The notes below the pieces were generated by a model. It was given only the letters and a program-made list of their open reading frames with translations. It did not search any database and was not told the DNA's origin. 64,000 bases of DNA from Nigrospora sphaerica (lineage: Eukaryota; Ascomycota; Sordariomycetes; Amphisphaeriales; Apiosporaceae). Location: NCBI GenBank assembly GCA_018287875.1, contig JAGVVL010000001.1, positions 2,852,001 to 2,916,000 on the forward strand, written 5' to 3'. The translations under genes were made by a program, and so were the position numbers. Positions 1-11,684 of the stretch are shown here, piece after piece. How positions within the stretch are numbered: the stretch's first letter is position 1; each line of letters opens with the position of its first letter.

Positions 1-1340
1 TCGGCAGCGGCACGGCGCGGTACCAACTTTGACAGAATCCGATATGCGCAACGGCGTACTACGTGCGCCGGGCGTCCGGAGCTGTTTCGCCTTGAGACGA
101 CATGTCGCAATGTTCTATTTAGAATTTCTTGTGCGCTTTAGCGGTTTTACTGTATCGGCACCAAGCAAGAGGTCCTTATTAGTTGCAGTCCGGTAGTTCT
201 GCCGTAGCTAGCCAAGGAGAGAACCTGATGAGGAAGAACAGGCAAAGAAGATAGCGCACCCACGAACGGCATGGAAGGCAACCTCCCTTGGGATAAACCC
301 GATGGGGCCGTGGTTTCTTGCGTCCGCCGCACGCGGCCGAGACCCCGGCCCGCGACGGGCCTCACGGGGCGTCCGGACGGCCAGTGCTCGACAATCCGAT
401 GCCGACCCAGACCCTGCCCCTGAGAGTGGCGGGCACAAAGGGGGGAGATGCAGCCCGGGCCTCATGGCGTCCATCGATGACGAATGGGAGGTATACATGC
501 TCGACTCGACCGAGGCCGCTCCGTGACCCGAACGGGTCTCTCTCCCGCTCGCGCATGAACCCGGCATGGGGACCGAGACCTTCACGCTTCCTAACACTTT
601 CATGCCGTCGGCCACGCTGGATGGACCTTTCTTACTGACCTGGCTAGCTGGCTGTTTGGCTTCTGCCAGATCCCGGGGCTACCGACGCTCCAGCAGACCA
701 CCGCCCTCCCCAGTAGTTGCAGTGGGTGGTGGAGTAGAAGGCCTCATATAGTAGTAGTATTGGCGCAAAGTCCGGCTGGGCCAGAGTGTAGGTCAAATAA
801 CCGTTCCGGATAGAATATCCATACCGGCAGCGGTTCACAAGGGGCCGATCCGCGGTGGCGAGGATCTTCACTCAACGGAACCTACTCAAGTGGGTTTCGA
901 GGGTAAAGGAATAATCATCAAGGTATTGAAACCGACCAAACCGTCGTTACTATCCAGTTGGGGAAGAGGCCCATGACTACTTGAGGTATCAACTCCCAGA
1001 CGCCAGCAAACCACTGCATGATACTATGCGTACAAGCCAGCAACATAGTGCGACAATCCACCACTCGATTACTCGTCCTTCGGACTGCTCCGAGTTCAGC
1101 CCGCCCGCCTCGTCTGCGTGCGTGTCCCACTTGCCAATGTCCCACAAGCTCTGCGAGGCTCCAAGACCAGCTGCAGAGCGATAGATGCAATGATGAACCA
1201 TCGTCGCCAAAAAAAAGAAGTGCACCGTGCCAGAATCCGGGCTGCCCCCTTTTGGTCTTCCGTGGTATCATTCCTTCCGTGTCCTCCTAATTCAAGTCGC
1301 GTGCGCCCCTATTCCTCCTTTGATGCGGTAACCGAGCATT
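1..1340. other. Intergenic, no gene seen
   Basis: No recognisable gene, RNA or repeat. Open frames here are short, overlap on both strands and lack any family motif. The right part is the 3' flank of the minus-strand LYAR-type gene, so its terminator and polyadenylation region should lie just left of 1341. Confidence 0.6.
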
Positions 1341-3281
1341 TTACAGCGAGAACAGCACAATCTCGCCCTGCTCGTTCCGTCGCATACGCAATGTCCGCCA
1401 GAGCTCCTTCTCTTCCTGGGACTTGCCGAGGCTGGTGCCAGACGAGTCGCGTTCGCGGTGGAAACGTTTCAGAGCCTTGTTCACGCTGTAACCCCGTGCG
1501 CTGTCGGGGCCCTTGGTGCACAGGCCCAGAAAGAGATCCGGCCGAGGCTTGTAAACGACGAGCTGTCCGTTGGCTTCCTTGCCATCGGCAGTCGAGGGAC
1601 GGTAGTCGATAAGCTTGGCGGACTTTTCCGCCTCGGAGCGGTGGCGGTGGTGCTTCTTCTCCTTTCGCTCCGACGAGTGTTTTCTCTTTTTGGACACCTT
1701 GCTCGACTTGGATGGTCCCGACACGAGGGCCTTCAAGCCACCCAGGGCCTCGGGTCGACTGGTCTTGGTTTTTGACTTGGTCTTCTTCGTTGTCGGGCTG
1801 TCGGGGGAAGGCTCAGCATTATCTCCGCCCGAGTAGTCCGGCGACGGCGGGAATACCGAAGGCCGCATGAGACTCTTGAGCCCCCCCGTCAGGCCCGTAT
1901 GCAACTCAGGGGGAGCGTCGGCCATGTCATGGTCAGCCGAGCTGTCGATGGCCGGCGGACTGGTGTCGATGCGCAGCCGTTTGCGCTTCTTATCCTTCTT
2001 ATCCTTCTTGGCCTCGCCCTCGCGGCTTTTGCGCCGGTCAGATTTGGGCGCAGGGGTCTGAAAGGCAGCCGGCGCCGCGAGAGCGTCGTCGCCGTACTGC
2101 ATCTCTTCGTCGTCCACCATGTATCCCGACAGATCAACCGTCTCGTTGGGATCCGTGTCGAGCCGAACGAGCTGGTTGTTCTCGGCCAGCGGGAGCTGGT
2201 TACGCGAAGCATTGGGTGTAGCCTCCCCCACCATGAAGTCGAAGACATTGACATTGGCGCCACCATCGGCAGGAGGCGGCGTTGGCGCCTTGGGCGGAAA
2301 ACCCGGCGACTTGTTGTCGTCTTCGGAATAGTCCCTGTAGGCCTCAAACCCTTCCGTCACGTCCTCGACGTAAGCTTTCGGCGCTGTCTGGGCCATGTCC
2401 TGCTGTGAAGCGGCGTTTGCCACTTGGGGCGGGTTCCCTTGATGGTTCTGCTTTTGCTTCTTGGGTTTGTAGAGGGCGCCTTGGTACTTCTGCTCCTCGG
2501 TCATGCAGCTCTGCGTGTCTGTTAGTGCGACTGGGCCGGGACTGGGGCCGGGAGGGGACTTGCCGTGTGCGAGCGGTACTCAGTGCCCGGGAAATAGACC
2601 ATGCAGTCAATGCACGTAAAGGTGGCTCCGTAACAGCGGTTACGGTGCGGGTCGAGCTTCTTCTTAGTGAAGATGTCGCCGCACGACTGGCAAGACCGAG
2701 TCAGTATTGAGCGACAGCAAGCACGTAGACGATAGACTAGCGATGGGTGTTGGGTGGTGGTGCAATAGAGCAGAGAGAAGGCCGAACAAGATTTGGGAGC
2801 GGTTGGATGGACAGGACCGTGTGTCTCCTTCTGAGGAGGGTGCCGTGTCATATGGTTTAAAGGGTTGGAGGGGCAGAAGGGTGAAACTAGTCAGGAGGCA
2901 CCAGCGCAGCGGGAGTGAAGCTTAGGTGTGTTGCGACGAGCCAGTACGTACTCGCCAGGGGAACCCGCCTTAGACAACGGGAGAAGGGATGACGGGAAGG
3001 ACGGGCAGCGATAAAAGGCCGCGAAAATCAATGCCCAATCCAGAAGCCAGAAAGAGGACCGATCAATGAGAATTTGGAGGCCGGTAGAAGGGGGGGAGGG
3101 GCGTATTGCGCGCGCGCGCACATGCATACACACTTGCAGCGGGTGAAGGATGCAGAGGATACATGAGACCTCAGCGGTAGTGGAGGGAGGGGGGCGGCGT
3201 GATGTCAGGCGCAGACTTCTGGGCTCTTGCTGGAATTAGGGTGTTTTCGGGGAGCATTACCTCACACGAGAATGAGACCAT
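1341..3281 (-). CDS. LYAR-type C2HC zinc-finger nucleolar protein
   Basis: Three exons, 3281-3261, 2686-2564 and 2510-1341, encode about 437 residues. The N-terminus carries two zinc fingers of the LYAR family: C6-C9-H21-C25 and C32-C35-H47-C50, followed by the conserved EEQKYQG-like block. The rest is a long, low-complexity Lys/Ser-rich tail (KKDKKDKKRKR, KKRKHSSERKEKKHHRHR) typical of nucleolar basic proteins. LYAR proteins are nucleolar and linked to ribosome biogenesis and growth; that role is inferred from family only. Exon 1 is only 21 nt (MVSFSCE) and is needed to supply the first two zinc cysteines, which fixes the start at 3281. Intron 1 is 574 nt, long for this genome. Intron 2 (2563-2511) starts with GC, not GT (donor GCAAGT, acceptor GCAG). 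Gene-level confidence is high; exon 1 is the least certain part. Confidence 0.85.
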
Positions 3282-6200
3282 GATGGTGAATGGTCTAACC
3301 AGGGGATGATGCGCTGTTCGACGGCCGGCTGAGGTTATGATTGGTGTTGCGCTGCACACAGTCGCCTTGTCTTGCTGTGACTGGACGACTTCCCGGTGTG
3401 TTGGTGGTTTTGTTTTTCCGGGCGATGTTCGCAGTACAGGCGCCGAACAGAGGCCGGGACAATGGCCAACGCTCGCTTAGCGGCCTTGGGAATGTTGGCC
3501 GATAGTGGAAAAGAACACGACCACGGGCAGATGCCAACGGGCGCGAGGAAGAGATAGAGAGCCAGACAACTCGGGAGGCACCTGGCCAGACGGTCCGTGT
3601 GACCTTTGGGTCTAACGGACGGGCGCGGATGGGGGGAACCGTATACGCGACGGTCTAGCCTGCTAGTGGCTGTAAGAGAGCGTCCTGTCTTGCTTACGCC
3701 GGGCTGCTGTTGAGACGGGACCTCTTTTGGACGACGAGGCGGATGCCGGCCAAAACAGCAGATCTGCTCGTTTGCGCAGGATGTGAATGGAGCAGTGCGT
3801 GGTGCAGCGCACGCCGTGGGGAGTGCGCGGGCGCTCTGGTCAGAGATATCGCACGGCAGTGCTTCAGGTTTGTTTTTAGAAACCTTGGACCCAGGGGATG
3901 GGCGAAGCAGCGCAGCAACTGAATCTGGGGTCCAAATTGGGACGGACGATCGGGGGGCAACCAATACTGGGGTAGGTCGCTCTGGCTGGCGCGAGGTGGC
4001 GCTGGCTGTGCTTCTTGCGCGCTTGCGGCCGGCAATGTGACGACGAAGACGAGGAAAATAAGTCCTGTTCTCTAGTCGGCTGGGATGCGATGCCGTTGGC
4101 GTTGGTTTGTACCAAAAGGTGCAAGAAAACCCGTCCTTGTTCGTCGGCACAAGGAAAAAAAAGAGGTCGGGAGTCCGATATTTTCGGCCTTCCATAAAGC
4201 AGGTTGGGCGCCGATAAATTCAAGAAGCGACGGGCGGACGGGATCGTCGCCCACGATAGCGCGACGCCTGGCGACCAAAAACAAACACCCGAACCCGCCC
4301 TGTGGCGACCAATCGATTGGCTGGCGCGTCGAAAGGTGCTCCGCTGACCTGCGGCCAATTGGCTGAGATTCGCGGAATACCGGCGATACGGGTGCGTCTC
4401 TAACTAAGGAAAGTACATACTACCTACCTCTGTGTATCTGTGTATGCAGGTCTGCAAGACGGCCTGTCGTTGCGCCAGGAACAGCCATCTGAGCTGCCAA
4501 GAGCCCGGCTTGTTTACAAACCGGCGAAATGCAGACCAACGCAGGAAACCGACCTGACGCTTCCCAATGCCATGATACGCAGCAGCGATGGCCTTGCGAG
4601 ACGCCAAGTTATTTACCCTACACACACATCCATGTCCCGGCGTTTACCAACATCCTCAATTTTGTCGTCCACAGAGTCTCGCTCAGGACACAGCCGCCCA
4701 GCCGCATGCTCCTTCGTGCGTCCGCTTACTACAGGAACTGAGGGCCTACCTTGGGCACGCAGTGCAGTCTGTCCGTCTGACAGGATGCATAGTGGATGAC
4801 GACCCAACTGCAATGGCCCGCATAGCAGCCTTACTCGCGGGTAATACCCAGATTCCATGGGGATGCCATGCAAACTCGTCGGCCCTCTCACACTCTGGGG
4901 TCATGAGAACTCGTCGCCACCCCCCTCCACCCCTACCTTTCGCAGTGCGTGCTTGTTGGGACGTCACCCCTGAAGCGCTACACCCCCCGCAGCAGCAGAG
5001 GGCTGTCGGGAAGCATGAAGCGCATGAAACGCCAATCAATTCCGATGCGCGCGCGCGAGTAGGCCGTCCAATCGCCTTGTCGGCAACCGCCCGGGTCTGT
5101 CCATCAGGCTAACAAGCCTTCGCCACCAAGTGCATGCCTACCTATCTCCCTATCTGCTCTGCTCGTTGACAGCTTCTGTAGTCGAGTGGCCGGCTGCCCG
5201 AATGGGAGCAGTTCATGCCAAGGGGATCTTTGCCCCCCTTTCTACCTGGACCGAGATGGTTGCGTATGTAGGGTACGGTACGCCTTCATGCACCCGGGGA
5301 GATTCGTCGCGGTGGCATCCGAGGAGCGACCCCTGAGTGAACGTCCGGAGCAAAAAAGCCACTGCCCAGCCAGCTACGGCAGCGCAGCAGTGAAGGGCAA
5401 CCCCTCGGGACAGGCGGGCAACCCCTCGGGACAAGCGAGCATCGTCATTTCGTTCCTCAGCTGCCGTGCCAGGCGAGGCCACCAGGGAGCACGTATCATG
5501 CGCCTATTGAATGTCTGGGCGTCTCATCAAGCTAAACGAGAGGTTCCCCCCCCCCAAGGCGCCGGGTCGGCGCTAACCGGTCTCGTAGGTTTGGGCGAGA
5601 CCCTACCTGGGTTAGGTACCAGGTGTTCCATTACAGCCGCATGCGGATACCGAGCTGTGTAGGCACCTACCTAGTCTTCCGCCAGGAACTTCAGTTCCTC
5701 GCTAGATGCGTCCATGAAGACCTAGAGCGCCAAGCTGCCACCGTTGGCGTCTCAATTAATCTCCCTTCCTCGATTTTTTGCCCGTTAGGACAGTGGGGGG
5801 TTCGGTCGTAACGTGGCGGCACCCGGTTCTCTCCAACCGACTGAAGGGTAGTAGCGAGATGTGTAGGAGTAATGGCCGGAGAAAAAGCAAACGCTGCCGC
5901 ATAGGGGGGCGACGGGTGAGAAAAGGGAAGGCCACAGGTATAACTCGGACCCGTTCCCGCGTGGTTCGCGGCAGGGAGGGGCTTCGGTCTCGAAAAGCCC
6001 TGCTTGCTGGCTTTCCGGTCATAGTGGAATTGGGACCATGCCGACGGGAGTTTCGATTCACTAAAACCACAAAGGGGAACCGCGATCTCCACGTCGGCGA
6101 GATGCCATCACCACCCCCCCGAAAGAATCAGTGCGTCTAAAAAATCCCCCAAGCGTATTGAAAGCTCAGACGTCCGCCCACTTTACTTACTCCATTGTAC

Positions 6201-7334
6201 CTGCAGGCCGGTTGGAACTAGCAGGCTAGGATGAACGGACGGCGAGCCCTGCCCCTGTGGGACTAATAAGCTGCTTTGCTCGCCTCCCTACGCCGCGATG
6301 GTGTACGGCTGGTCGGGGGGCCGGAGAGAGGTCCCCAACTGTCGTCGCTCGCCTCATCCACCTTCGTCGCTTCGTCGGAAAGATGAGCGCAACATCGCTT
6401 CGGCAACCATAACCTGCGCGAGGCCAACCTTGAAGGGAACAGCTTAGATTCCATCGTGCGCCTTCCTTTGCCTCGTGCCTGCTTAGATATAGCGATCCGG
6501 CCGGGCTTGGACACGGTGTGCCTCGCGGGGGGCTCGACTGTACCTACACCAGGTCCTTCTACTACCTACAACAGGTACGGAGTACCCGCCTACGGGCTAC
6601 CTATACCCTACCCTATGCGCCCACTGAATCCTACCTATCTACGGAGTCCTGGGTTCTGCACCCAAGCCCCACCCACGCATTCATTCCTCTTCCCTTCCTC
6701 AATCGACGGTTTCTGCGACCCCGAGATCTGGAGCATCAACCGTGCTCGACCCTCTTTTTTCATATCCAGGAGCCAGGGCATCCTGACCAAACTCGAAGCT
6801 GCGCCGTGCTTGTTTGGCGAGCCAATGGGGCGAAGCTTTTTCTCAACGCGCACGCAGCAACGCACCAAAGTGGACGCCCCGCCGGCTCACGAACCGCACG
6901 CAATCCACCGGCACCTCGCTCTGCCTGCATGCCATCATTTTACTGCGGCGCCTACTTCCAACGTTTCAGACGCCGTCGCCGGCTTGCTGGGAAGAAGAGG
7001 GTGGGGGGCGAGAGGAGAAAACTCGCGCGAACCCGCTCGACCAGCGGGCGTACACGGCGTACCTAAATCAGCTGCCTTCGGAAGGACGGACAATAGAGAC
7101 GACCCCAGACCAGGCCACACCCCAGCAACAGATTGCTTACCACCGCTCGGTACCTGGCATCGTATCGTTCCATCCTGCCATCCTCCTAATCCCACAGGAT
7201 ACGTCCGTCTGCCGCGGCTAACCCGCCAGGCCGACTCCTCACCTCCCCCTTCCGTGTTCCACTCGCCCGCCCACCGCTCGCCCCCCCCCCCCCAAAACGA
7301 CCTGGCCTTCCAGTCTATTATTGACACGCCCGTC
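3282..7334. other. Intergenic, 4 kb, no gene seen
   Basis: Promoter side of both the minus-strand LYAR-type gene and the plus-strand BEM46-like gene. Open frames up to about 290 codons occur on both strands but have no family signal. A two-unit 21-bp tandem repeat lies at 5395-5436, and short ACCTACCT/TACGGAGTA words cluster around 6540-6660. A run of 13 C at 7281-7293 sits just upstream of the BEM46-like start. Confidence 0.55.
5395..5436. repeat. 21-bp tandem repeat, two units
   Basis: Two adjacent 21-bp units beginning GGGCAACCCCTCGGGACA differ at one base (units 5395-5415 and 5416-5436). No gene overlaps it. Confidence 0.8.
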
Positions 7335-8756
7335 ATGTCGCCCCCATCGTCGTCGTCGTCCTCAACTTCTACATCGGGTGGTTATCTAGAGCCGATTTTC
7401 TCGCTGCTGAGCACCGTGGCTGCGTACATGCGCCTGCCTGCTCTGGCCTCCACGGTATGCCATGCCTCAAGTCTCCCAGGCGCTGTCGTCGCCCACTTCA
7501 TCCAAGTCGTCTTGGTCTTCTTTGTCGTCCTCGTCCGTTACTCGCGCCTGCCGTCGGAGCCGCAATGCCATCTCGCACAAATGCCGCGCCGCATCCGAGC
7601 TAATCCAAGTCGTCCAGGGCATTGCCGCCGTCCTGACCTCCCTCCTCTACTTCAAGCAAAAGTAGGTTGCACATCCATGGTCACCATGACACCCACCCCC
7701 ATGTGCCGGGAGAGACTAACCTTGGTTCCCCGCACGCAGAGCTCTCATCTACCCTTCGCACATGCCCCCCAATGCTAGAACCGACGTCCCCCGACCCTCT
7801 CAGTTTGGCATCAAGGATTTCGAGGAGCTGGTCATACCGACCCACGATGGCGAGAAGTTGTCGGCTTTCTACATCCGGGGGCCCCGAGGTGGCAAGCTCT
7901 CCAACCACACCATTATGATGTTCCACGGCAACGCGGGCAATATCGGCCACCGTCTGCCGGTTGCGCGCATGATCATCAACTACATCGGCTGCAACGTTTT
8001 TATGCTCGAGTATCGCGGTTACGGCCTCTCCACTGGTGAGCCCGATGAGAAGGGTCTCATGATCGACGCCCAGACCGCCATCGACTACCTGCGGAACCGA
8101 GCTGAGACACGCAGTCACAAGCTCCTCGTCTACGGTCAGAGTCTGGGCGGCGCGGTATCCATCAAGCTCGTTGCCAAGAACCAGACGGCCGGCGACGTCG
8201 TGGGTCTTATTCTGGAGAACACCTTTCTCTCCATGCGGTCCCTGATCCCCTCGGTTATCCCGCCGGCCAAATATTTGACCTACCTCTGCCACCAAGTGTG
8301 GCCCAGCGAGTCGATAATACCCTCCATCACCGAGGTGCCTATCTTGTTCCTCAGCGGCCTGCAGGACGAGATCGTTCCGTAAGTCGCTCTCCCCTCGTCT
8401 TCTCGCACACCGGAGGCTCCCCCTCACATGATGATTTCAAACTACCATCCACAAAACCTGAGTCCGCTTGCGGGCAAGGATTTCAACTCGAGTTTGCTGA
8501 TTACGGGGCCCCCCACATGCTGTTCTTTCCCAACCCCCCTTCCCTTTCCAGGATTTGGCCTCCAACTAACATGGCACGCCACCCACCTAGACCGGCCCAC
8601 ATGCGCAAGCTGTACGAGCTCTCGGCCGCGCCCACCAAAGTGTGGAAGCCCCTCCCGGGCGGCGACCACAACTCGAGTGTGCTCGAGGAAGGCTATTTCG
8701 AGGCGATATCGGATTTCGTCACCAACGTCGCGACTGAGACGCCGGGAAAGTTTTGA
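7335..8756 (+). CDS. bem46: BEM46-family alpha/beta hydrolase
   Basis: Four exons, 7335-7454, 7618-7661, 7740-8378 and 8591-8756, give 322 residues. A hydrophobic N-terminal segment (GIAAVLTSLLYF, near residue 45) is followed by KALIYPS and the alpha/beta-hydrolase fold. Visible motifs are HGNAGN (oxyanion region), nucleophile elbow GQSLGG with Ser about 189, the acidic residue in SGLQDEIVP and the catalytic His in GGDHNS. This order and the N-terminal anchor match fungal BEM46 and animal ABHD13, membrane-anchored serine hydrolases at ER or plasma membrane linked to polarity; the substrate is unknown. Exon 1 was chosen because its frame joins through intron 7455-7617 (GTATGC...CTAAT...CAG) to the conserved LYFKQKALIYP block; without that intron the frame is broken. 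The last intron separates DEIVP from PAHMRKLYEL. Confidence 0.92.
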
Positions 8757-10976
8757 CATGTTGCCGGACATGTCGCATAATAAAGCGACGCAGGACGACA
8801 CACGACTGTCACCCGCCACGCGTCGGTCGCTGTCCCGGAGGACCTGACGCGTCGCTGAGTCAGCGCAATGGTCAAACCCAAGGGCCGGCGCCGTCATGGG
8901 CAGCGACGTCCTGCTCGCATTGCTACATAAGCTTCAAGATACCCCACCCCTTGGATGTCCAGGCGGCTTCAAGGCGGTTACACAAGTAGACATAGGTTGT
9001 AAATCCGGTGCTGTTGTATGATACTCGGGGTTCTGCAGCAACACCTGATGGTTCTGTGGGCGCCGAGGGGCAAGCAGCGACAAAAGCCACCAGTTGCAGC
9101 ATGTTGTGGCCATGAGCGATTGAAACACTCCAAATTATGGCGTGATTAATAATACTAGTTCACAAAAGCGATGCGTTTATTTGTCTGTCACCTGAGCGTC
9201 CCTGCTGGGCACGCCATAGTCGGGTGACGATGGAAACTATGGGGATCTGGTGTCCCCGCCTGTTTGCGGAGGCAAAGCGTTCCACACGAAGCAAAGAGGG
9301 CAGCTACGAACATGACAGAAGATGCGATGCCGTCTACAGAGGGTTTCACCCTGCCGGTGCGAGAAGCGAGGGCGCGCGGCATGTTCCGAAACGGGGTCCG
9401 ACGAATACACATACTTCCGTCAACGGGATCGGTTCGAAGGCGAGAAGGGAAAAGAGCCACTGCCAGGGATACCCCGACTAGCAACTGGCGAACGCGGCTC
9501 GACGATATATAAGTTTGACAGCAGCTTCCGGGCTACTAAGAGTGTGTTTGCCAGTCGCGACGTGCACGTCGTTGATCAACAGATACCAAGCCCTTGGTTT
9601 CATAGGCAACGAACGCCCTGGATCATGGTATAGGGCCGATGTGCTACAGCTAGTGTGCCAGCGGAAGCTCTCAATACGATCATGGGCCGCCAGTACATCC
9701 TGGTACATGGTAATACCGATATGGGGTTCGATGATGTAGGTGGCCGCAATTCCCCTCGGCTCCACGGATCGGCCTTGGACCCCGACAGACCCCCTCTCGT
9801 TGCAAGGAGCCTTTTTGTCGGTACCGGGGGGAAGGGGGCTCGCTCACAGGTGACGATGCTGTGCCTGGCTGCCGAATCCGAAATGGTTGACCGTGACCGG
9901 GCTGGTTCCAGCATCCGTTCTGACTTAGCGGGGGTCTGTATGTGCCCGTAAAACCTGGGACGGCGTGTCAAAGAGGGCCACAGCGCGCGCGCGCGGTCGG
10001 CTATAAAAGGCCGATTGGGGGATCACGGCACGCGAGAGGCGCCGTACTTGTAAAAATAAACCCGTTGCCCCCCCGGTAGTGTGCTGGTGAAAGAAGAGTG
10101 GCCCGTGCCCCAGCCAGCCATCGACTTTTTCTCTCTTCATCCTCCGAGCCCCAGAGAGCTTCTCTTGTTGGTTCCACCAACGAAGCGTTGCCGTTCAGGT
10201 CCCACTGAGCATGGCGGCCGGAAGCGGTGAAAAAAAAGGATGGAGAGATGAAAGGAAAGCAAGGGGGACGAAGAAGTAATTACGGGCAGGAACCGACTGC
10301 ATCGATGGTGTCTATATACGCTGATGGCTGGATTCGCCCGCCGTCTGGTTTCTTACGCACGCCTATCTCCAGAGCCGTTTGCGGTCGAGTCGACTCGGCT
10401 TGGCGGGTATAGTTCCCGGGTTGGCGGCGCCAAGGAGGCGGACATGAACAACCAACCCCCCCGTGTGCCCCTCCCCGATCCCACGACAGCCAACGGTGGT
10501 GGGGACAAACTGGAGCCGACGAAGACTTCACGCGCCCGAAGCCTTGCTCTCGGGACGAAAGCGCCTGCCGCTGCATCCTGGTTGTTTCTTTCCCTCGCCT
10601 GCGTACCGGTTCGCACACATACGAAGCAATGCCGGTGTGACGTGGCTCCAGTGTTTTTCCTCGGGCCGCAACGCCCAGCGCCGAGCGAGTGCGGCCCTGC
10701 CTACGTTCTTCACAGGGGATGGGATGCGTAAAGACGAGGGGCGGGCTGGGTGGCTTGGGTCGGTAGTGCAGGATATATACCAACCGCTATCTCCCCTACG
10801 TATACCCCATACTTTCCGAGGTGATAACCAAAACGGGCCGCTATCCTTTTTCCGTGCCCCCCTACCCGAACCTCAGACCTCTTCGTTCGGGACTTGTTCG
10901 CGACGCCCGTCTTCCTCGGCTCCCCCCCCTTTCGCGCCGAACCACCGCCCTTCGCCGCTAAGCCCGCCCCCCTAGA
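8757..10976. other. Intergenic, 2.2 kb, no gene seen
   Basis: No gene recognised. TATA-like words occur at 9506-9511 and 10001-10009 (CTATAAAAGG), the latter next to an alternating CG tract, but no convincing coding start follows within a few hundred bases. The right end is the promoter and leader of the small secreted protein gene. Confidence 0.55.
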
Positions 10977-11497
10977 ATGGGTCCCAATGTCGTCCTCAGC
11001 TTGGTCCTGGCGCTCGGGCTGCAGTGGCTGGCGCCGAGCGCGCTGGGCCACGAGCTCGGGGGGCCCGCGCGCCTCGCGGCGCGCGGCGAGATGAAGGTCG
11101 GGTCCGCCTGCTCCGACGAGGGCCAGTGGAACTGCATGGGCGACGCGTGGCAGCGGTGCGCCGCCGGCGTCTGGACCAAGACGGTCCCGACCGCCGACAA
11201 CATCCGCTGCTCCCCCGAGGGCCTCGCCGACGACGTCAACCTCCACCACCCCGACGACAAGGACGACGACGACAAGAACCGCGACCACGACCGCGACGGC
11301 GGTGATGACAAGGACCGCGACTCGCGTCCCCCTTCGAATTCCGGTACGGGTTTCCCTCCCCCCCCCTCCGGCGCATACGGCGCGAAAAGTGCACAAGCTA
11401 ATTTACGACAGCGGGCTCAACCGTTGGAGTGCCCGGAGGGATCAGCTCCTGCTGGTACATGTTGGGGCTGTTATTACCGGTGGTGCTGGTGTCATAA
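10977..11497 (+). CDS. Small secreted cysteine-rich protein, probably GPI-anchored
   Basis: Proposed exons 10977-11343 and 11412-11497 give 150 residues. A clear signal peptide (hydrophobic core VVLSLVLALGLQWL, probable cleavage after SALG) precedes a compact module with four cysteines in the pattern ACSDEGQWNC...RC...RC; WNC/WQRC spacing resembles the short cysteine modules attached to some fungal chitin- or glucan-active enzymes (possibly the X278 type, uncertain). An Asp/Lys/Arg-rich linker follows. The intron 11344-11411 (GTACGG donor, GCTAAT branch, CGACAG acceptor) switches the frame to a Gly/Ser segment and a hydrophobic end, YMLGLLLPVVLVS, which looks like a GPI-attachment signal. Without splicing the frame runs on to 11594 as a 205-residue protein with an unconvincing tail. 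Likely at the cell wall; function not known. Confidence 0.65.
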
Positions 11498-11684
11498 GGG
11501 GTGGCGCGACGTTCTGGTAGGAGCAACAGACACCGACAGTGTTCTAACCACCACCCAGGGCTCGGGGGAGGACGAGGAGGCACGTCCACATTAGGCACCC
11601 GGCGGGAAATAGGTAGAATTATTATTGGAATACAGACTGTTGGTATGATGGGGGAATCGATCATGTCTCATCAGGCTCTTATCG

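Noticed and set aside
3335..4195. 286-codon minus-strand open frame upstream of the LYAR-type gene
   Set aside because: No family motif or domain, Ser/Pro/Arg-rich random-looking sequence, and overlapping frames of similar quality on both strands.
6456..7334. Upstream extension of the BEM46 first-exon frame to 440 codons
   Set aside because: The extension passes through a C13 run and has no conserved content; the family's normal N-terminus begins near 7335.
10710..11396. Minus-strand frame with long Val-rich stretch
   Set aside because: Shadow of the Asp/Lys-coding repeats of the secreted protein gene on the other strand.
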